Of a DNA stretch of 64,000 nt, positions 19,321-28,921 are shown one piece after another; within the stretch, counting starts at the first letter, position 1, and every line of letters starts with the position of its first letter. The translations under genes were made by a program, and so were the position numbers. The stretch covers positions 62,001 through 126,000 of the forward strand of contig CADBFP010000001.1 in the NCBI GenBank assembly GCA_902793995.1, read 5' to 3'. The notes under the pieces were generated by a model. It was not told where the DNA came from and made no database searches. It saw only the letters and a list, made by a program, of their open reading frames with translations. Source of the stretch: an uncultured Lachnospiraceae bacterium. Its GTDB lineage: Bacteria; Bacillota; Clostridia; Lachnospirales; Lachnospiraceae.

Positions 19321-19902
19321 ATGACCAGCGGCAGCAGAAATATCGACGAGCAGATTATCGCCTTATTTCGGGAGCGCTCGGAAGAAGCCATCGCCCAAAC
19401 CAGCAGCGCCTACGGGTCCCTTTTGCGTGCCCTGGCCTTGCGGATTCTGGGCAGCCGGGAGGACGCGGAAGAGGTGGAGCAGGATGTTTACCTCGCTGCC
19501 TGGAATCAAATCCCCCCGGCGGAGCCCCTGCCCCTTTTGCCCTGGCTGAGGACCATCTGCCGGCGGAGGGCCCTGGACCGGCTGGAGGAGCAGACCGCCC
19601 AGAAAAGAGGCGGCGGCCAGGGACATCTGGCTCTGGAGGAGCTGGAGGAGAGTCTCCCCACCGGGGAGGACGGCCGCCACTGGGCGGGCCGCCTGAGCCT
19701 GGAGGAAGCCGTCAGCGCTTTCCTGAAGGAACTGCCGGAACGGGAACAGCGTGTTTTTCTGCAGCGCTATTGGTACTTCCTCTCTGTGGAAGAAGTGGCC
19801 CGGGAGAACGGCCTCACGAGGAGTCATACCAAGGTTCTTTTACACCGCACGCGGAAAAAACTGAAGGCTCATCTGGAAAGAGAGGATCTGTGGGATGGAT
19901 AA
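19321..19902 (+). CDS. ECF-type RNA polymerase sigma factor (second)
   Basis: The 193-residue sigma factor has region 2 at about residues 30-65 (ALALRILGSREDAEEVEQDVYLAAW) and region 4 at 135-190 (LPEREQRVFLQRYWYFLSVE, then EVARENGLTRSHTKV). The start at 19321 follows AAAGGAG. A TGTAACC (19272-19278) and CGATATATA (19294-19302) about 17 bases apart could be an autoregulated ECF promoter, with low confidence. It overlaps the next gene by 8 bases, so the two are translationally coupled. It is not close to the sigma at 6401: the linker and region 4 differ and no copy of the shared leader is found here, so it should control a different regulon. Confidence 0.9.
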   Translation: MTSGSRNIDEQIIALFRERSEEAIAQTSSAYGSLLRALALRILGSREDAEEVEQDVYLAAWNQIPPAEPLPLLPWLRTICRRRALDRLEEQTAQKRGGGQGHLALEELEESLPTGEDGRHWAGRLSLEEAVSAFLKELPEREQRVFLQRYWYFLSVEEVARENGLTRSHTKVLLHRTRKKLKAHLEREDLWDG

Positions 19903-22135
19903 AAAGGATTTGTTAAAAGCTATCGGAGAGGTGGATCAGGACTTGGTGGAGCAGGCGGCGCCCAAGGGAAGCAGAAGCCGCCGAACGCAGCGCTGGATCC
20001 CGGCGGCGGTGGCTGCTGCCTGTATGCTGCTGGGGGTGCTGGCCATCAGCGGCGGCTGGTTTAAGCGGGAAACGGAGCCGGAGGGAGGCATGATGGTCAG
20101 CAAAGTGAGTATAGATTATGGGGAAGCAAAGAAAATAGCGGAAGAATCCGAAAGCACGGCCCCGGCTCCTGCCCCGGTTCTGGAGAGCACTACGGCTCCG
20201 TCATCCATAAAAAATGAGCTTACTGCGGAAACCACGGCCCTTGCAGAAACCCAGGCCCCGGCCATTCTGTATCAAAAGGACGGGATCACGGTGCAGGAAG
20301 GCCGCGGCGGCAGCAGCGGGTCCCGGATGGAAGCCGAACTTGCCTATCTCACCGAACAGGAGCTTTTCACCCAGCCCCTGGTGATACGGGCAGTTTTGAC
20401 GGACTATAAGCCCCTGGTGATCACTCAAGAATACTCGATCTTTTCCGATAACAAGATCTATGCAGCCCTGATGAGCTTTGAGCCCATCTCGGTGCTCCAC
20501 GGCGAACTGCCGCCGGGGCAGGAGACGGTGAAGGTATTTGCCAATTACTATACCAATACCTCCCTGGAGGACCTGAGTCTTTCCCTGCGGACCGCCGGGA
20601 AGGGCCGGGAGGGGATCATTATGCTCCATCCCATGGAGGAGTGGCATCCGGAATATATGACCCAGCTGGCGGATTATGTGCCCGGGGATAACCAGCGCTT
20701 CGCCATCTGGGAAATGCCCGGGGGAGGCCTGTCCTATGATAAACATGCCTTTATCGGTCTGGAAAAAAGCTGGACCCTGGATCAGGCGGAGGCCTACGCC
20801 CGGCAGCTGATCGGGGACAAAACCGAAGCGCCGGCGGACTTTATCTTCAGTTTCAGTTACCGATCCTATGGTCTTGTACCGGAGGATACATATATGCGCA
20901 GCTTCGACAGCGCCAGCGGCCTCTATTCCGTCAAAGGAACGGCTCATATGGAAATGGAATACGGGGCAGAAAACCTGGAAACCCGGGTGAGGGTGGAAAA
21001 GGAGATTCTGGATAAAATATACCGCGCATTGCTGCGCCTGAAGGATATGCCGGAAATGCTCTCCGACGGGGATAATGCCGGGGGCCACGAGACCACCCGG
21101 ATAGAAATCAGCTGGTTTGCGGAGGGCGGGTCCCGCAGGGTTTTATTTTCCGGCAGCGACAATGGCATGGATCGCAGCGATGTGAACCGTCTGACCATGA
21201 CCCTGTTTGAATTGCAGCAGTATTTGGAAAAATGTACGGATATGCAGGGATGGCAGGAAAAACTCATGGCCATGGGTGATAAAGAGCGCCGGGCCCGGTC
21301 GGAGGAGATCGTGGCCGCTTTGGAGGCTGCCTTTGCGGAACAATACGGCCCCGGGGGCAAACCGGAGTACTTCCGGGCAGCAGAGATCAGTGACGGGGGC
21401 TATCTGGAGATCTGGCTTTTCCCCTGGAGCAAGGAAAACCAGAAGGAAATTCAGGAAATGCTACCGGAAGGGTATAGAACGGGGATGCTTTTCGGCTGGG
21501 GAGATCCGGCGGACAGCCCCAGCATACAGTATGATCACCGCATGAGTCTGGCTCTGCACGGGACCGTGCAGAAGCAGGAAGGCCGCCGGAAGATCATAGA
21601 CTGGGAGAGCCTGGGGGAGGGATCCCCGGAAAAGGAGATCCGGCTGGGCTACCTGTATGAGGACGGAAGCCGGACGGAAGGGTACAGCATTTCATTCGAA
21701 GAAGATAAAGAGGAGTGGACTCCCTTTGCCAGCCTGCGGATGGTGATCCGGGGGCAGGAGAAGGATCTGGAAAGCGGCCTCATTACCGGCCGGCAGGATC
21801 TGGAATTTGCCTGGTATTGCTGCGTCTGCCGGGGCTTCAGGCCCGTCACCCAGGAAGAAAAAGAGGCTTACGGAGAGCCCCTGGCCTGGATCTATGCGGA
21901 AAGGGATGAGGTGGAGAGCAGCATTTTCCTGGTGATGGATAACGGGCGGCTCCTGCGCAGCAGCGGCACTTGGCCGGAAAGGCCCATGCCCACGGACCCT
22001 TCCGTGGATGCCGTCACGGCCTTGGAGACCTGGGGCGAGGAAATCTGGCTGCAGCTCTTGGCCACAGGTCTGTGGTACTGCGAGGGCAGGGGCGAGCAGA
22101 CGGAGTTGGGGACGCCGGGGCTGAAGTGGCGGTGA
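19895..22135 (+). CDS. Large membrane anti-sigma-like protein
   Basis: The 746-residue protein overlaps the ECF sigma gene. It has a short N-terminal cytosolic segment (residues 1-35, MDKKDLLKAIGEVDQDLVEQ), a basic RSRRTQRW boundary and one transmembrane helix near 36-55 (IPAAVAAACMLLGVLAI). About 690 residues would be extracellular, starting with a Glu/Ala/Pro/Thr-rich linker (about 85-130). The N-terminal pattern is common in clostridial proteins paired with sigma genes, so an anti-sigma role is likely. The outside part is far larger than in classical anti-sigma factors and may be the sensor. I do not recognise domains in it. No terminator is evident before the convergent gene at 22169. Confidence 0.65.
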   Translation: MDKKDLLKAIGEVDQDLVEQAAPKGSRSRRTQRWIPAAVAAACMLLGVLAISGGWFKRETEPEGGMMVSKVSIDYGEAKKIAEESESTAPAPAPVLESTTAPSSIKNELTAETTALAETQAPAILYQKDGITVQEGRGGSSGSRMEAELAYLTEQELFTQPLVIRAVLTDYKPLVITQEYSIFSDNKIYAALMSFEPISVLHGELPPGQETVKVFANYYTNTSLEDLSLSLRTAGKGREGIIMLHPMEEWHPEYMTQLADYVPGDNQRFAIWEMPGGGLSYDKHAFIGLEKSWTLDQAEAYARQLIGDKTEAPADFIFSFSYRSYGLVPEDTYMRSFDSASGLYSVKGTAHMEMEYGAENLETRVRVEKEILDKIYRALLRLKDMPEMLSDGDNAGGHETTRIEISWFAEGGSRRVLFSGSDNGMDRSDVNRLTMTLFELQQYLEKCTDMQGWQEKLMAMGDKERRARSEEIVAALEAAFAEQYGPGGKPEYFRAAEISDGGYLEIWLFPWSKENQKEIQEMLPEGYRTGMLFGWGDPADSPSIQYDHRMSLALHGTVQKQEGRRKIIDWESLGEGSPEKEIRLGYLYEDGSRTEGYSISFEEDKEEWTPFASLRMVIRGQEKDLESGLITGRQDLEFAWYCCVCRGFRPVTQEEKEAYGEPLAWIYAERDEVESSIFLVMDNGRLLRSSGTWPERPMPTDPSVDAVTALETWGEEIWLQLLATGLWYCEGRGEQTELGTPGLKWR

Positions 22136-22168
22136 GAGAGGACATTACCTGCATAATCCATGGGGCTG

Positions 22169-22957
22169 TCACATAGGCAGATGGGTCATAGCTTCGTAGA
22201 TGGCAAAGCCCGCCAGGGCGTTAGCCAGGCCGCTGAATTTTCCCACCTTGTTCCGGTCTTCATCCAGCGCGAAGAGGAAGACGGCCACATCCGCCATCAT
22301 CAGGAAGAGGGTCAGGGCGGCAAAGAGAATATAGAAACGCGTGTCCACGTTCAGCCATTTGCGGATAAATATGCACACCAGGCCTTTGCTGACGGCGGTA
22401 TAGATCAGGAAAAAGCACCAATGGTGTTTGCCCTTAAAGCCCATGCGCCAGAAAATGAAGCTTTCCACCAGAAGATAAATAGCCAGGTGCATGAAGAAAA
22501 AGGCCCAGCGTCTGACCACGGGCATACCCAGGCTCAGGCTCCCGTCTTTCATATGCACGAAAATGTATTCGGGGGTGCTGTCCGTGTGGAACTCTTCGTA
22601 AGGCAGGGGGATATCGTAGCTTTTCTCCCCGTCCGCGATATGCATAATGGCGCCGGTAAAATCCTTCTGATTGCCGAACCAGCTGCTTTTCCCCTGCACC
22701 CCCTGGCGGTAGATGCGGAAATAGTTCTCCCATAAACGGTGTTCCTTTTCGGGAATGGTACGGAACTGAGTGCCGTCGCTTAGTTCCATGGTGACCCGCA
22801 TTTCCACCTGGGAAGAGGCCCCCAGCACAATGAAAGTGATGGCGGGCTGATGGTACACCCGGCTGTAGCCGAAGGTAGTGGCCTGGGCCGACAGAGGCAG
22901 GGTTAAAAGCAATAGGGCAAAAAGAATAAGGATCCGGTGCCGGAGGGTATGCTTCAT
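22169..22957 (-). CDS. Membrane protein with signal peptide and extracellular N-domain, unknown
   Basis: The 262-residue protein starts at 22957 after AAAGG. It has a signal peptide (1-26, LPLSAQA), an extracellular segment of about 120 residues (beta-rich, with ITFIVLGASSQVEMRV), then four hydrophobic helices from about residue 148 to the end (RWAFFFMHLAIYLLVESFIF, ILFAALTLFLMM). The layout resembles a small 7TMR-DISM-type or sensor-like protein without an output domain. No family was recognised. A good sigma-A promoter lies just upstream, overlapping that of the divergent lipoprotein gene. Confidence 0.7.
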   Translation of the reverse strand: MKHTLRHRILILFALLLLTLPLSAQATTFGYSRVYHQPAITFIVLGASSQVEMRVTMELSDGTQFRTIPEKEHRLWENYFRIYRQGVQGKSSWFGNQKDFTGAIMHIADGEKSYDIPLPYEEFHTDSTPEYIFVHMKDGSLSLGMPVVRRWAFFFMHLAIYLLVESFIFWRMGFKGKHHWCFFLIYTAVSKGLVCIFIRKWLNVDTRFYILFAALTLFLMMADVAVFLFALDEDRNKVGKFSGLANALAGFAIYEAMTHLPM

Positions 22958-22973
22958 GGGTTGCGACCTTTTC

Positions 22974-23003
22974 TTGACTGTATCTAAGGCTGTATTATAC
23001 AAT
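22974..23003 (+). promoter_or_regulatory. Candidate promoter of the 1230-residue lipoprotein gene
   Basis: TTGACT (22974-22979), an 18-base spacer and TACAAT (22998-23003). It overlaps the divergent promoter on the other strand, so the two probably compete for polymerase. Confidence 0.5.
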
Positions 23004-23022
23004 AGGGAAAGACAAAAAGCAA
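22994..23022 (-). promoter_or_regulatory. Predicted promoter of the gene at 22957
   Basis: On the minus strand, TTGCTT (23022-23017), a 17-base spacer and consensus TATAAT (22999-22994). Confidence 0.6.
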
Positions 23023-23055
23023 GACAGTGAGAAGACAGAAAAAGGAGATGGAAAG

Positions 23056-26000
23056 ATGAGAACCAAGGGATTGATTCTTTGTATAATGATAGCGTGTTTT
23101 CTGCTTTCCGGCTGCGGATTAGGGGAAAAGGAGAGCGCCGCTCCGGGGCAGGAGACATCCCCGGAAACGGGGACCCTCTCCCCGGCCAAGGCCGAGGACT
23201 ATCCCTTTGACCGCTTAGGAGTCATGCTGTCGGAAACCAGACTGGGCCCCCTATCCGAGGAGGGCCGGGTGATCAGCGAGGCGGAATTCCAAAGCCTCCC
23301 GGAAGAGAATGAGATCCGGCTCCGCTATGTGAACGGGAAGGGCGAAGCGGGGACCATATACAGCTTTACCTTCCAGGAACCGGACTCTATCGCCAAGGAT
23401 GTATACCCCCTGAATGTGGTCTTAATGGACCAGGGAAACCTGTATGTGAGCGACGGCATGCACTACGGCGGAGACAGAAGCTATCTCTATCAGTACAGCG
23501 CCGGCCTGGCCTATCGGCTTCTGACCCTGGAGGAGCGGGCGAGCCTGGGGGCTCCCATGGCCTACATCAAAGGCTGTGACAACCGGGAGGAACGGATGGG
23601 ACAGCAGGATCTATACGCCCTGACGGAGGACGGCTATGTGGTGGCCGGGGCCTGGGACGGAAAGGCGTATTGGAGCGACTGGGCCGCCCTGGGGACCCAG
23701 GAGCTGTATATTTCCCGGGAATCCCTGCCGGAAATGGTGCGCCTGCACCTGGTGGCCCTGGGGATGCGTTATCTGCTTGACAGCGATGCCCCGGTGGAGC
23801 CTCTGGCTTTCCGGGAGTGGGTGGCCAGCCTGGAGGCGGAAGGCCAGATGAAAGAGATGACGGGGGCCGAGGCCTTAAGCCTGGCCCTGCTGCTGGGTTA
23901 TCCCCACCCCGACCGGGAGGCGGAGGCGGAGGCCTGGGGCCAGCATTTGTCGGAGGTGATGGCCCGGCCGGAGGGGGCCCTGAAGTTTACGGTAAGCGAT
24001 GGCAGCGGCCAGCCCTACCGGGCGGACGGGACTGCCGGAGAGACGGCCCTGTATATCAGCCCCCAGGGGGTTTTAGCGGCGGAAATGCCCGGTCTTAAGA
24101 TTTCTCCCGCCGGAGGGGAGGCCTGCTTCCAGATCCGGGGGAAGGTCTATGCCCGGCTGAAGGATCAGGCGGATCCGGCCCTGTATGAGCAGCTGAAGGC
24201 CTGGAACCCGGGGGATTTGGCTCCCTGGGCCCAGTACCCCTTCGATCGGCTGGGAGTCATGGCGGGGGGAGGCCGCCTGGGGCCTGCCACGGAAAATGGG
24301 GAAGAAATAAAGGAAGAATATCAGACCCCACCGGCAGCGGATCAGGTGGTGGTAAGTCACTTCGTTTATGAACCGGAATTATCCTCCACCTGTTGGCGCT
24401 ACAGCTTTGGGGAAAGCGGAACCCCGCAGGAACATCCCTGCCATTTTACCGGAACCCTTTATAACAGTCATTACGGCTATCGCTATACCAGCGGTCCCAT
24501 TTCCGGTGCAGGCGATTATGCCTATCTGTATCAAACTATCGCCTGTCAGAAATACCGGCCTCTGGAGGCAGATGAACGCCTGCAGCAGGAGACGCCTGCA
24601 GCCTGTTTTCGTATGAGCCGGGCTGACAGCCGGGAAACGGATGTTTTTGCCCTGACCCGGGAGGGATATCTGCTCCATGGCCTGGAGGTGCTGGAGGAGG
24701 ACGTGACCTATGACAGCATTTCCTGGGAAGCCCTGCGGGAGGAAGAGCAGCTGCATTTGATGGCACTGGTTGTGCGTTATCTGGATGCCCATGAGTTCGT
24801 GTCGATCCCCTTCCCTTTTGATTCTGTGACACCGCCGGAGGAATACTGGCTGGTGGAAGTGGAATATCAGGGGGAAATACGGCAGCTGAGCGGCCAGGAT
24901 GTGAAGGTGCTGGGCAAGCTTAGCAGGAGCGGCCGCTTTGAAGAATTCTTTTCCGATGACGCGATGTATTCCAGTGGCAGGGATTTGAGTCAGGAAAAGG
25001 ATTTGGTAAGAATCAGTGTGCGTGACAGCCGGCAGGAAAGCAGCGGAAACCGCTATCCGGCCCTGTATCTGAACCGGGACGGGCAAATGCTGGTAGAATC
25101 TTTTGGCCTGTATATAAGCAGCCTGGACAGGGAAGGGTACAGAATAGACGCCCTTCTGACAGCGGAGCTCACCCGGAAACTGGACAGGGAGGTGTATACA
25201 TATTTTATGGATCTGGCCCTGGGCGCCTCGGTGGAGCGGGAGGAGAAAACCGTTCCCTTATCCGCTGCCGTGATTGAGAAGGCAGACCGGGATGCCCGGG
25301 AAATACAGGCGTTGATTCAGATTCCGGCGGATCCGTCTGCCGGATCCGCAGAACAAGGCTTATTAATAGAGGATTTTGAAATTATTTACGGGGAGGGCAG
25401 CAGCTTTCCGGCCCTGGCCATCCTGCTGAACCGGGCGGATAAGGAATTGCTGATCGCGGGCCCCTATGAAAGCGGGAAGCCGGTGCCAAACAATACCGTG
25501 TCTCTGGATTTCTGCCAGGATCCCCGGCTGGTGCTGGCGGAAAGCGGGGAGGAGATCTATATCCTGGACCGGGAGGCGGTGCATGTATATGAGACCGGCC
25601 TTTCCGGCAGTTCACCTTCCTGGAATCATTTCTCTCTGCCTCGGGATCTGTCCGGGGATGAGGTGGAGGATATGCTGATCAGCCGCAGCGCCAGGGAAAG
25701 AGAGTTGGTGCTGGTGACCAGGGAGAAGGGGAATTTCGGCCTGAAGCCGGAGGAGGCCGGCGGGGGCAGCTTTGCCCCCACGGAAAAGGGCTATCACTGG
25801 GTGCAGACGCAGCAGGGCCCCGCCATTCGGGTGGGCGTAGTGACCTGGCTGCTGCCCAAAACCGAGCGGGAGATCCGGATCATCAGCGCTGCGGAAACAT
25901 CTTTGACCCTGGGCCTGATCGACCGGGAGGGCCGGGAAGCCTCCTTCCGGGTTTATTATGATTACCGGGACGCCCCTTGGGGGGAAGTGGTGGCCCGAGC

Positions 26001-26748
26001 CAGTAAGATCGATTTTTCCGACTGGACCTATGTGCCCGGGCGCTTTATACGGAGCAATCATTATGGCAGGAATCCGGTGCTGATGCCTCGGGCAGGAGCC
26101 CTGGAGCTGTGCCGGCTGCATATTGGCCTTGAAGACATTACCCCGCCGGACAAGGATCCCCTGCTGCAGGCTCTGGAGGAAGCGGCGGGGGCGACGGCCC
26201 CGGAAGTGGATGAGCAGACGCTGCAAAATCTTAATACCTGGTTTGGAGAGGGAATGCCCGGCCGTTTCCTGCTGTCGGAATACGAGGACCCCCGGGATGT
26301 GGATATGCGCTGGCTGCTGGCGGATGTCTGGGTCGATGAGGCGGGGCCTTTTGCGGGCTTAAGCTTCGTGGAAGATCAGACGGAGTGGGAAAAGGTTAAC
26401 GAGCAATTAAAGCTGGGACTGCGGAAAGGGGAGACGCTGATCCGTTATGAATCCTCTGCCCTGGAGACGCTGCTGCAGCGTTATTTGGGGCTGGGCCTTT
26501 CGGATATGCATAGTGAGCCCCCCGGCGGCTATGCGGAAGAGTATGATGCCTGGTATATGCAGTCTCCCGGCAGCACCATCATCCCCTGGCATATACTGGC
26601 CGGGCGGGAGCTGGCAGATGGCAGCCTGCTGCTGGTGTATGAGGACGGCTACGGCGGCCGGCCGGGCCTTTTGCAGTTAAAACCGGTAGGAGAGAGCTGG
26701 CAATTTATCGGCAACCGCTTTTTGGGAGAAGAGGATAATCCCGAATAA
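23056..26748 (+). CDS. Very large lipoprotein with duplicated module, unknown function
   Basis: The 1230-residue protein has a lipobox LSGC with Cys20, so it should be anchored outside the membrane. The start follows AAAGGAGATGG. Two homologous modules are visible: from about residue 49 (YPFDRLGVMLSETRLGP) and from about 394 (YPFDRLGVMAGGGRLGP). In each, a Y(S/T)FxE box, a YLYQ segment, a DxYALTxxGY / DVFALTREGY segment and a LHLxAL..RYLxxxE segment follow in the same order. The C-terminal 500 residues are different. No catalytic motif was recognised. It is divergent from a membrane protein and follows an ECF unit, but no shared regulation is shown. Confidence 0.75.
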   Translation: MRTKGLILCIMIACFLLSGCGLGEKESAAPGQETSPETGTLSPAKAEDYPFDRLGVMLSETRLGPLSEEGRVISEAEFQSLPEENEIRLRYVNGKGEAGTIYSFTFQEPDSIAKDVYPLNVVLMDQGNLYVSDGMHYGGDRSYLYQYSAGLAYRLLTLEERASLGAPMAYIKGCDNREERMGQQDLYALTEDGYVVAGAWDGKAYWSDWAALGTQELYISRESLPEMVRLHLVALGMRYLLDSDAPVEPLAFREWVASLEAEGQMKEMTGAEALSLALLLGYPHPDREAEAEAWGQHLSEVMARPEGALKFTVSDGSGQPYRADGTAGETALYISPQGVLAAEMPGLKISPAGGEACFQIRGKVYARLKDQADPALYEQLKAWNPGDLAPWAQYPFDRLGVMAGGGRLGPATENGEEIKEEYQTPPAADQVVVSHFVYEPELSSTCWRYSFGESGTPQEHPCHFTGTLYNSHYGYRYTSGPISGAGDYAYLYQTIACQKYRPLEADERLQQETPAACFRMSRADSRETDVFALTREGYLLHGLEVLEEDVTYDSISWEALREEEQLHLMALVVRYLDAHEFVSIPFPFDSVTPPEEYWLVEVEYQGEIRQLSGQDVKVLGKLSRSGRFEEFFSDDAMYSSGRDLSQEKDLVRISVRDSRQESSGNRYPALYLNRDGQMLVESFGLYISSLDREGYRIDALLTAELTRKLDREVYTYFMDLALGASVEREEKTVPLSAAVIEKADRDAREIQALIQIPADPSAGSAEQGLLIEDFEIIYGEGSSFPALAILLNRADKELLIAGPYESGKPVPNNTVSLDFCQDPRLVLAESGEEIYILDREAVHVYETGLSGSSPSWNHFSLPRDLSGDEVEDMLISRSARERELVLVTREKGNFGLKPEEAGGGSFAPTEKGYHWVQTQQGPAIRVGVVTWLLPKTEREIRIISAAETSLTLGLIDREGREASFRVYYDYRDAPWGEVVARASKIDFSDWTYVPGRFIRSNHYGRNPVLMPRAGALELCRLHIGLEDITPPDKDPLLQALEEAAGATAPEVDEQTLQNLNTWFGEGMPGRFLLSEYEDPRDVDMRWLLADVWVDEAGPFAGLSFVEDQTEWEKVNEQLKLGLRKGETLIRYESSALETLLQRYLGLGLSDMHSEPPGGYAEEYDAWYMQSPGSTIIPWHILAGRELADGSLLLVYEDGYGGRPGLLQLKPVGESWQFIGNRFLGEEDNPE

Positions 26749-26752
26749 AAAC

Positions 26753-26780
26753 TTGCATTTTGCCGCAGAATCATTACAAT
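26753..26780 (+). promoter_or_regulatory. Predicted typA promoter
   Basis: TTGCAT (26753-26758), a 16-base spacer and TACAAT (26775-26780). The leader of about 125 bases contains two palindromic repeats. Confidence 0.55.
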
Positions 26781-26817
26781 AGACACAGGGCGAACTCCGT
26801 CCTGTGTTTTGATGTTT

Positions 26818-26900
26818 ACGGGCTCATGAGGGCATGAGCCCCTACGGAGAAACAGGAAGCGTTCTTTGTAGGGGGCGATCCCCGGATCGACCCGCATAAT
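26818..26900. repeat. Palindromic repeats in the typA leader
   Basis: GGGCTCATGAGGGCATGAGC followed by CCCTACGGAG, then GTAGGGGGCGATCCCCGGATCG. These use arms (CTCATG, CGATCC) different from most other copies but keep the GTAGGGG/CCCCTAC edges. Confidence 0.7.
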
Positions 26901-26912
26901 AAAGGAGATACC

Positions 26913-28742
26913 ATGATCAGAGAAGATATTAGAAATGTTGCCATTATTGCCCACGTGGACCACGGCAAAACCACCCTGGTGGACGAGCTTTTAAAGCAGT
27001 CCGGCGTTTTCCGGGAAAACCAGGAAGTGGCGGAGCGGGTGATGGATTCCGGCGACCTGGAGCGGGAGCGGGGCATTACCATCTTGTCCAAAAACACCGC
27101 CGTGCAGTACAAGGGCGTAAAAATCAATATTATCGACACCCCCGGCCATGCGGACTTCGGCGGGGAAGTGGAGCGGGTGCTGAAAATGGTAAACGGGGTG
27201 ATTTTAGTGGTGGACGCCTTCGAAGGCCCCATGCCTCAGACCCGTTTTGTGCTGTCCAAGGCCCTGGAACTGAACCTGGATGTGGTGGTGTGCATCAACA
27301 AGGTGGATCGCCCTGAGGCCCGGCCGGAAGAGGTGGTGGAGGAGGTGCTGGACCTCCTGCTGGATCTGGATGCCACGGAAAAGCAGCTGGACTGCCCCTT
27401 TGTTTTTGCCTCCGCCAAGGCGGGCTGGGCCGTGCGGGATCTGGGGGAGGAGCGGATGAACATGCAGCCCCTCTTTGAGACCATCCTGGAGGCGGTGCCT
27501 GCCCCGGAGGGAGATCCCGCCGCCCCGGTAAAAATGCTGGTGAGCACCATCGATTATAACGAGTATGTAGGCCGCATTGCGGTAGGCAAGATCGATCAGG
27601 GGACCCTTCGGGTGAACCAGGAGGTGATTCTGGTGAACGCCCATGCGGCGGATGCCAAACGCCGGGTGAAGGTCAGCAAGCTGTATGAGTTTGACGGCCT
27701 TGCCCGGAAGGAGGTGGAGAGCGCGGAGATGGGCTCCGTGGTGGCGGTGTCCGGCATTTCGGACATCCATATCGGGGATACCCTCTGCGATCCCAGTGAC
27801 CTCATCCCCATCCCTTTCCAGAAGATCTCCGAGCCCACCATCTCCATGCAAATGATGGTGAACGATTCGCCCTTTGCGGGGCAGGAGGGCAAGTATGTCA
27901 CCTCTCGCCATATCCGGGATAGGCTAATGCGGGAGCTGAATACGGATGTGTCCCTTAGGGTAGAGGAACTGTCTCCGGATTGCTTTAAGATCAGCGGTCG
28001 GGGGGAATTGCATTTATCCATTTTGATTGAAACTATGCGCCGGGAGGGCTATGAATTTGCGGTCTCCAAGGCGGAAGTGATTTACAAGCGGGGGGAAAGC
28101 GGCCGGCTTTTGGAACCCATGGAGCGGGTCTATGTGGATGTGCCGGAGGAGTTTTCCGGGGCGGTGATCGAAAAGCTGAGCCTGCGAAAGGGGGAGCTCT
28201 CCAATATGCGCCCCTTCGGGGAGGGCCGCACCCGCCTGGAGTTTATGATCCCTTCCCGGGGGCTGATTGGCTACCGGGACGAGTTCTTGACGGATACCAA
28301 GGGCACCGGGATTATGAACCAGCTTTTTGACGGCTATGCCACCTACAAGGGGGATATTCATTATAGGAACCAGGGGTCTCTGATTGCCTTTGAGACCGGG
28401 GAGGCGGTGACTTACGGCCTCTTCAATGCCCAGGAGCGGGGGCAGCTTTTCATCGGCCCCGGGGAAAAGGTCTACGCCGGCATGGTGGTGGGCCAGACGG
28501 GCAAGGCCCAGGATGTGGAAGTGAATGTCTGCAAGAGGAAGCAGCTTACCAATACCCGGGCCTCTGGCTCTGATGATGCCCTGCGGCTGACGCCTCCCAA
28601 GCAAATGAGTTTGGAACAGTATATGCAGTTTATTGATACGGACGAGCTCTTGGAGGTGACCCCCAAGACCCTGCGGATCCGCAAGCGGATTTTGGATCCT
28701 ACTTTGCGGAAGCGGGAGGCGATGAAAAAGCGGACGGAGTAA
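26913..28742 (+). CDS. typA: Translational GTPase TypA/BipA
   Basis: The 609-residue ribosome-binding GTPase is involved in 50S assembly and stress adaptation. G motifs: [10 protein letters not shown] near residue 14, [37 protein letters not shown] and ASAKAGWAV. Domain III, the EF-G-like domain V and the TypA-specific C-terminal domain (ending [17 protein letters not shown]) are all present. The start follows AAAGGAG. It is monocistronic in appearance; downstream are repeats with no terminator I can support. Confidence 0.97.
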   Translation: MIREDIRNVAIIAHVDHGKTTLVDELLKQSGVFRENQEVAERVMDSGDLERERGITILSKNTAVQYKGVKINIIDTPGHADFGGEVERVLKMVNGVILVVDAFEGPMPQTRFVLSKALELNLDVVVCINKVDRPEARPEEVVEEVLDLLLDLDATEKQLDCPFVFASAKAGWAVRDLGEERMNMQPLFETILEAVPAPEGDPAAPVKMLVSTIDYNEYVGRIAVGKIDQGTLRVNQEVILVNAHAADAKRRVKVSKLYEFDGLARKEVESAEMGSVVAVSGISDIHIGDTLCDPSDLIPIPFQKISEPTISMQMMVNDSPFAGQEGKYVTSRHIRDRLMRELNTDVSLRVEELSPDCFKISGRGELHLSILIETMRREGYEFAVSKAEVIYKRGESGRLLEPMERVYVDVPEEFSGAVIEKLSLRKGELSNMRPFGEGRTRLEFMIPSRGLIGYRDEFLTDTKGTGIMNQLFDGYATYKGDIHYRNQGSLIAFETGEAVTYGLFNAQERGQLFIGPGEKVYAGMVVGQTGKAQDVEVNVCKRKQLTNTRASGSDDALRLTPPKQMSLEQYMQFIDTDELLEVTPKTLRIRKRILDPTLRKREAMKKRTE

Positions 28743-28900
28743 GCCCCCAGTCAGCTTCGCTGACAGCCCCCTACGAGGACGAGTAAAGCTTGCAGCCGTA
28801 GGGGCGGGCAGTGCCCGCCCGCAAAACCTTGACGAGCTGAAAACCCGCGGGCGACCGATGGTCGCCCCTACGGGGATGCGTGAAACCTGCAATCGCCCAA
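28743..28900. repeat. Composite palindromic element downstream of typA
   Basis: CAGTCAGC-TTC-GCTGACAG hairpin (about 28750-28769), then an element (28798-28873): GTAGGGGCGGGCAGTGCCCG, a spacer containing CAAAACCTTGACGAGCTGAA, and GGGCGACCGATGGTCGCCCC ending TAC. The two ends GTAGGGGCG and CGCCCCTAC are inverted, a terminal-inverted-repeat layout. Confidence 0.8.
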
Positions 28901-28921
28901 AACAAAAACCCGGGAGGAACC

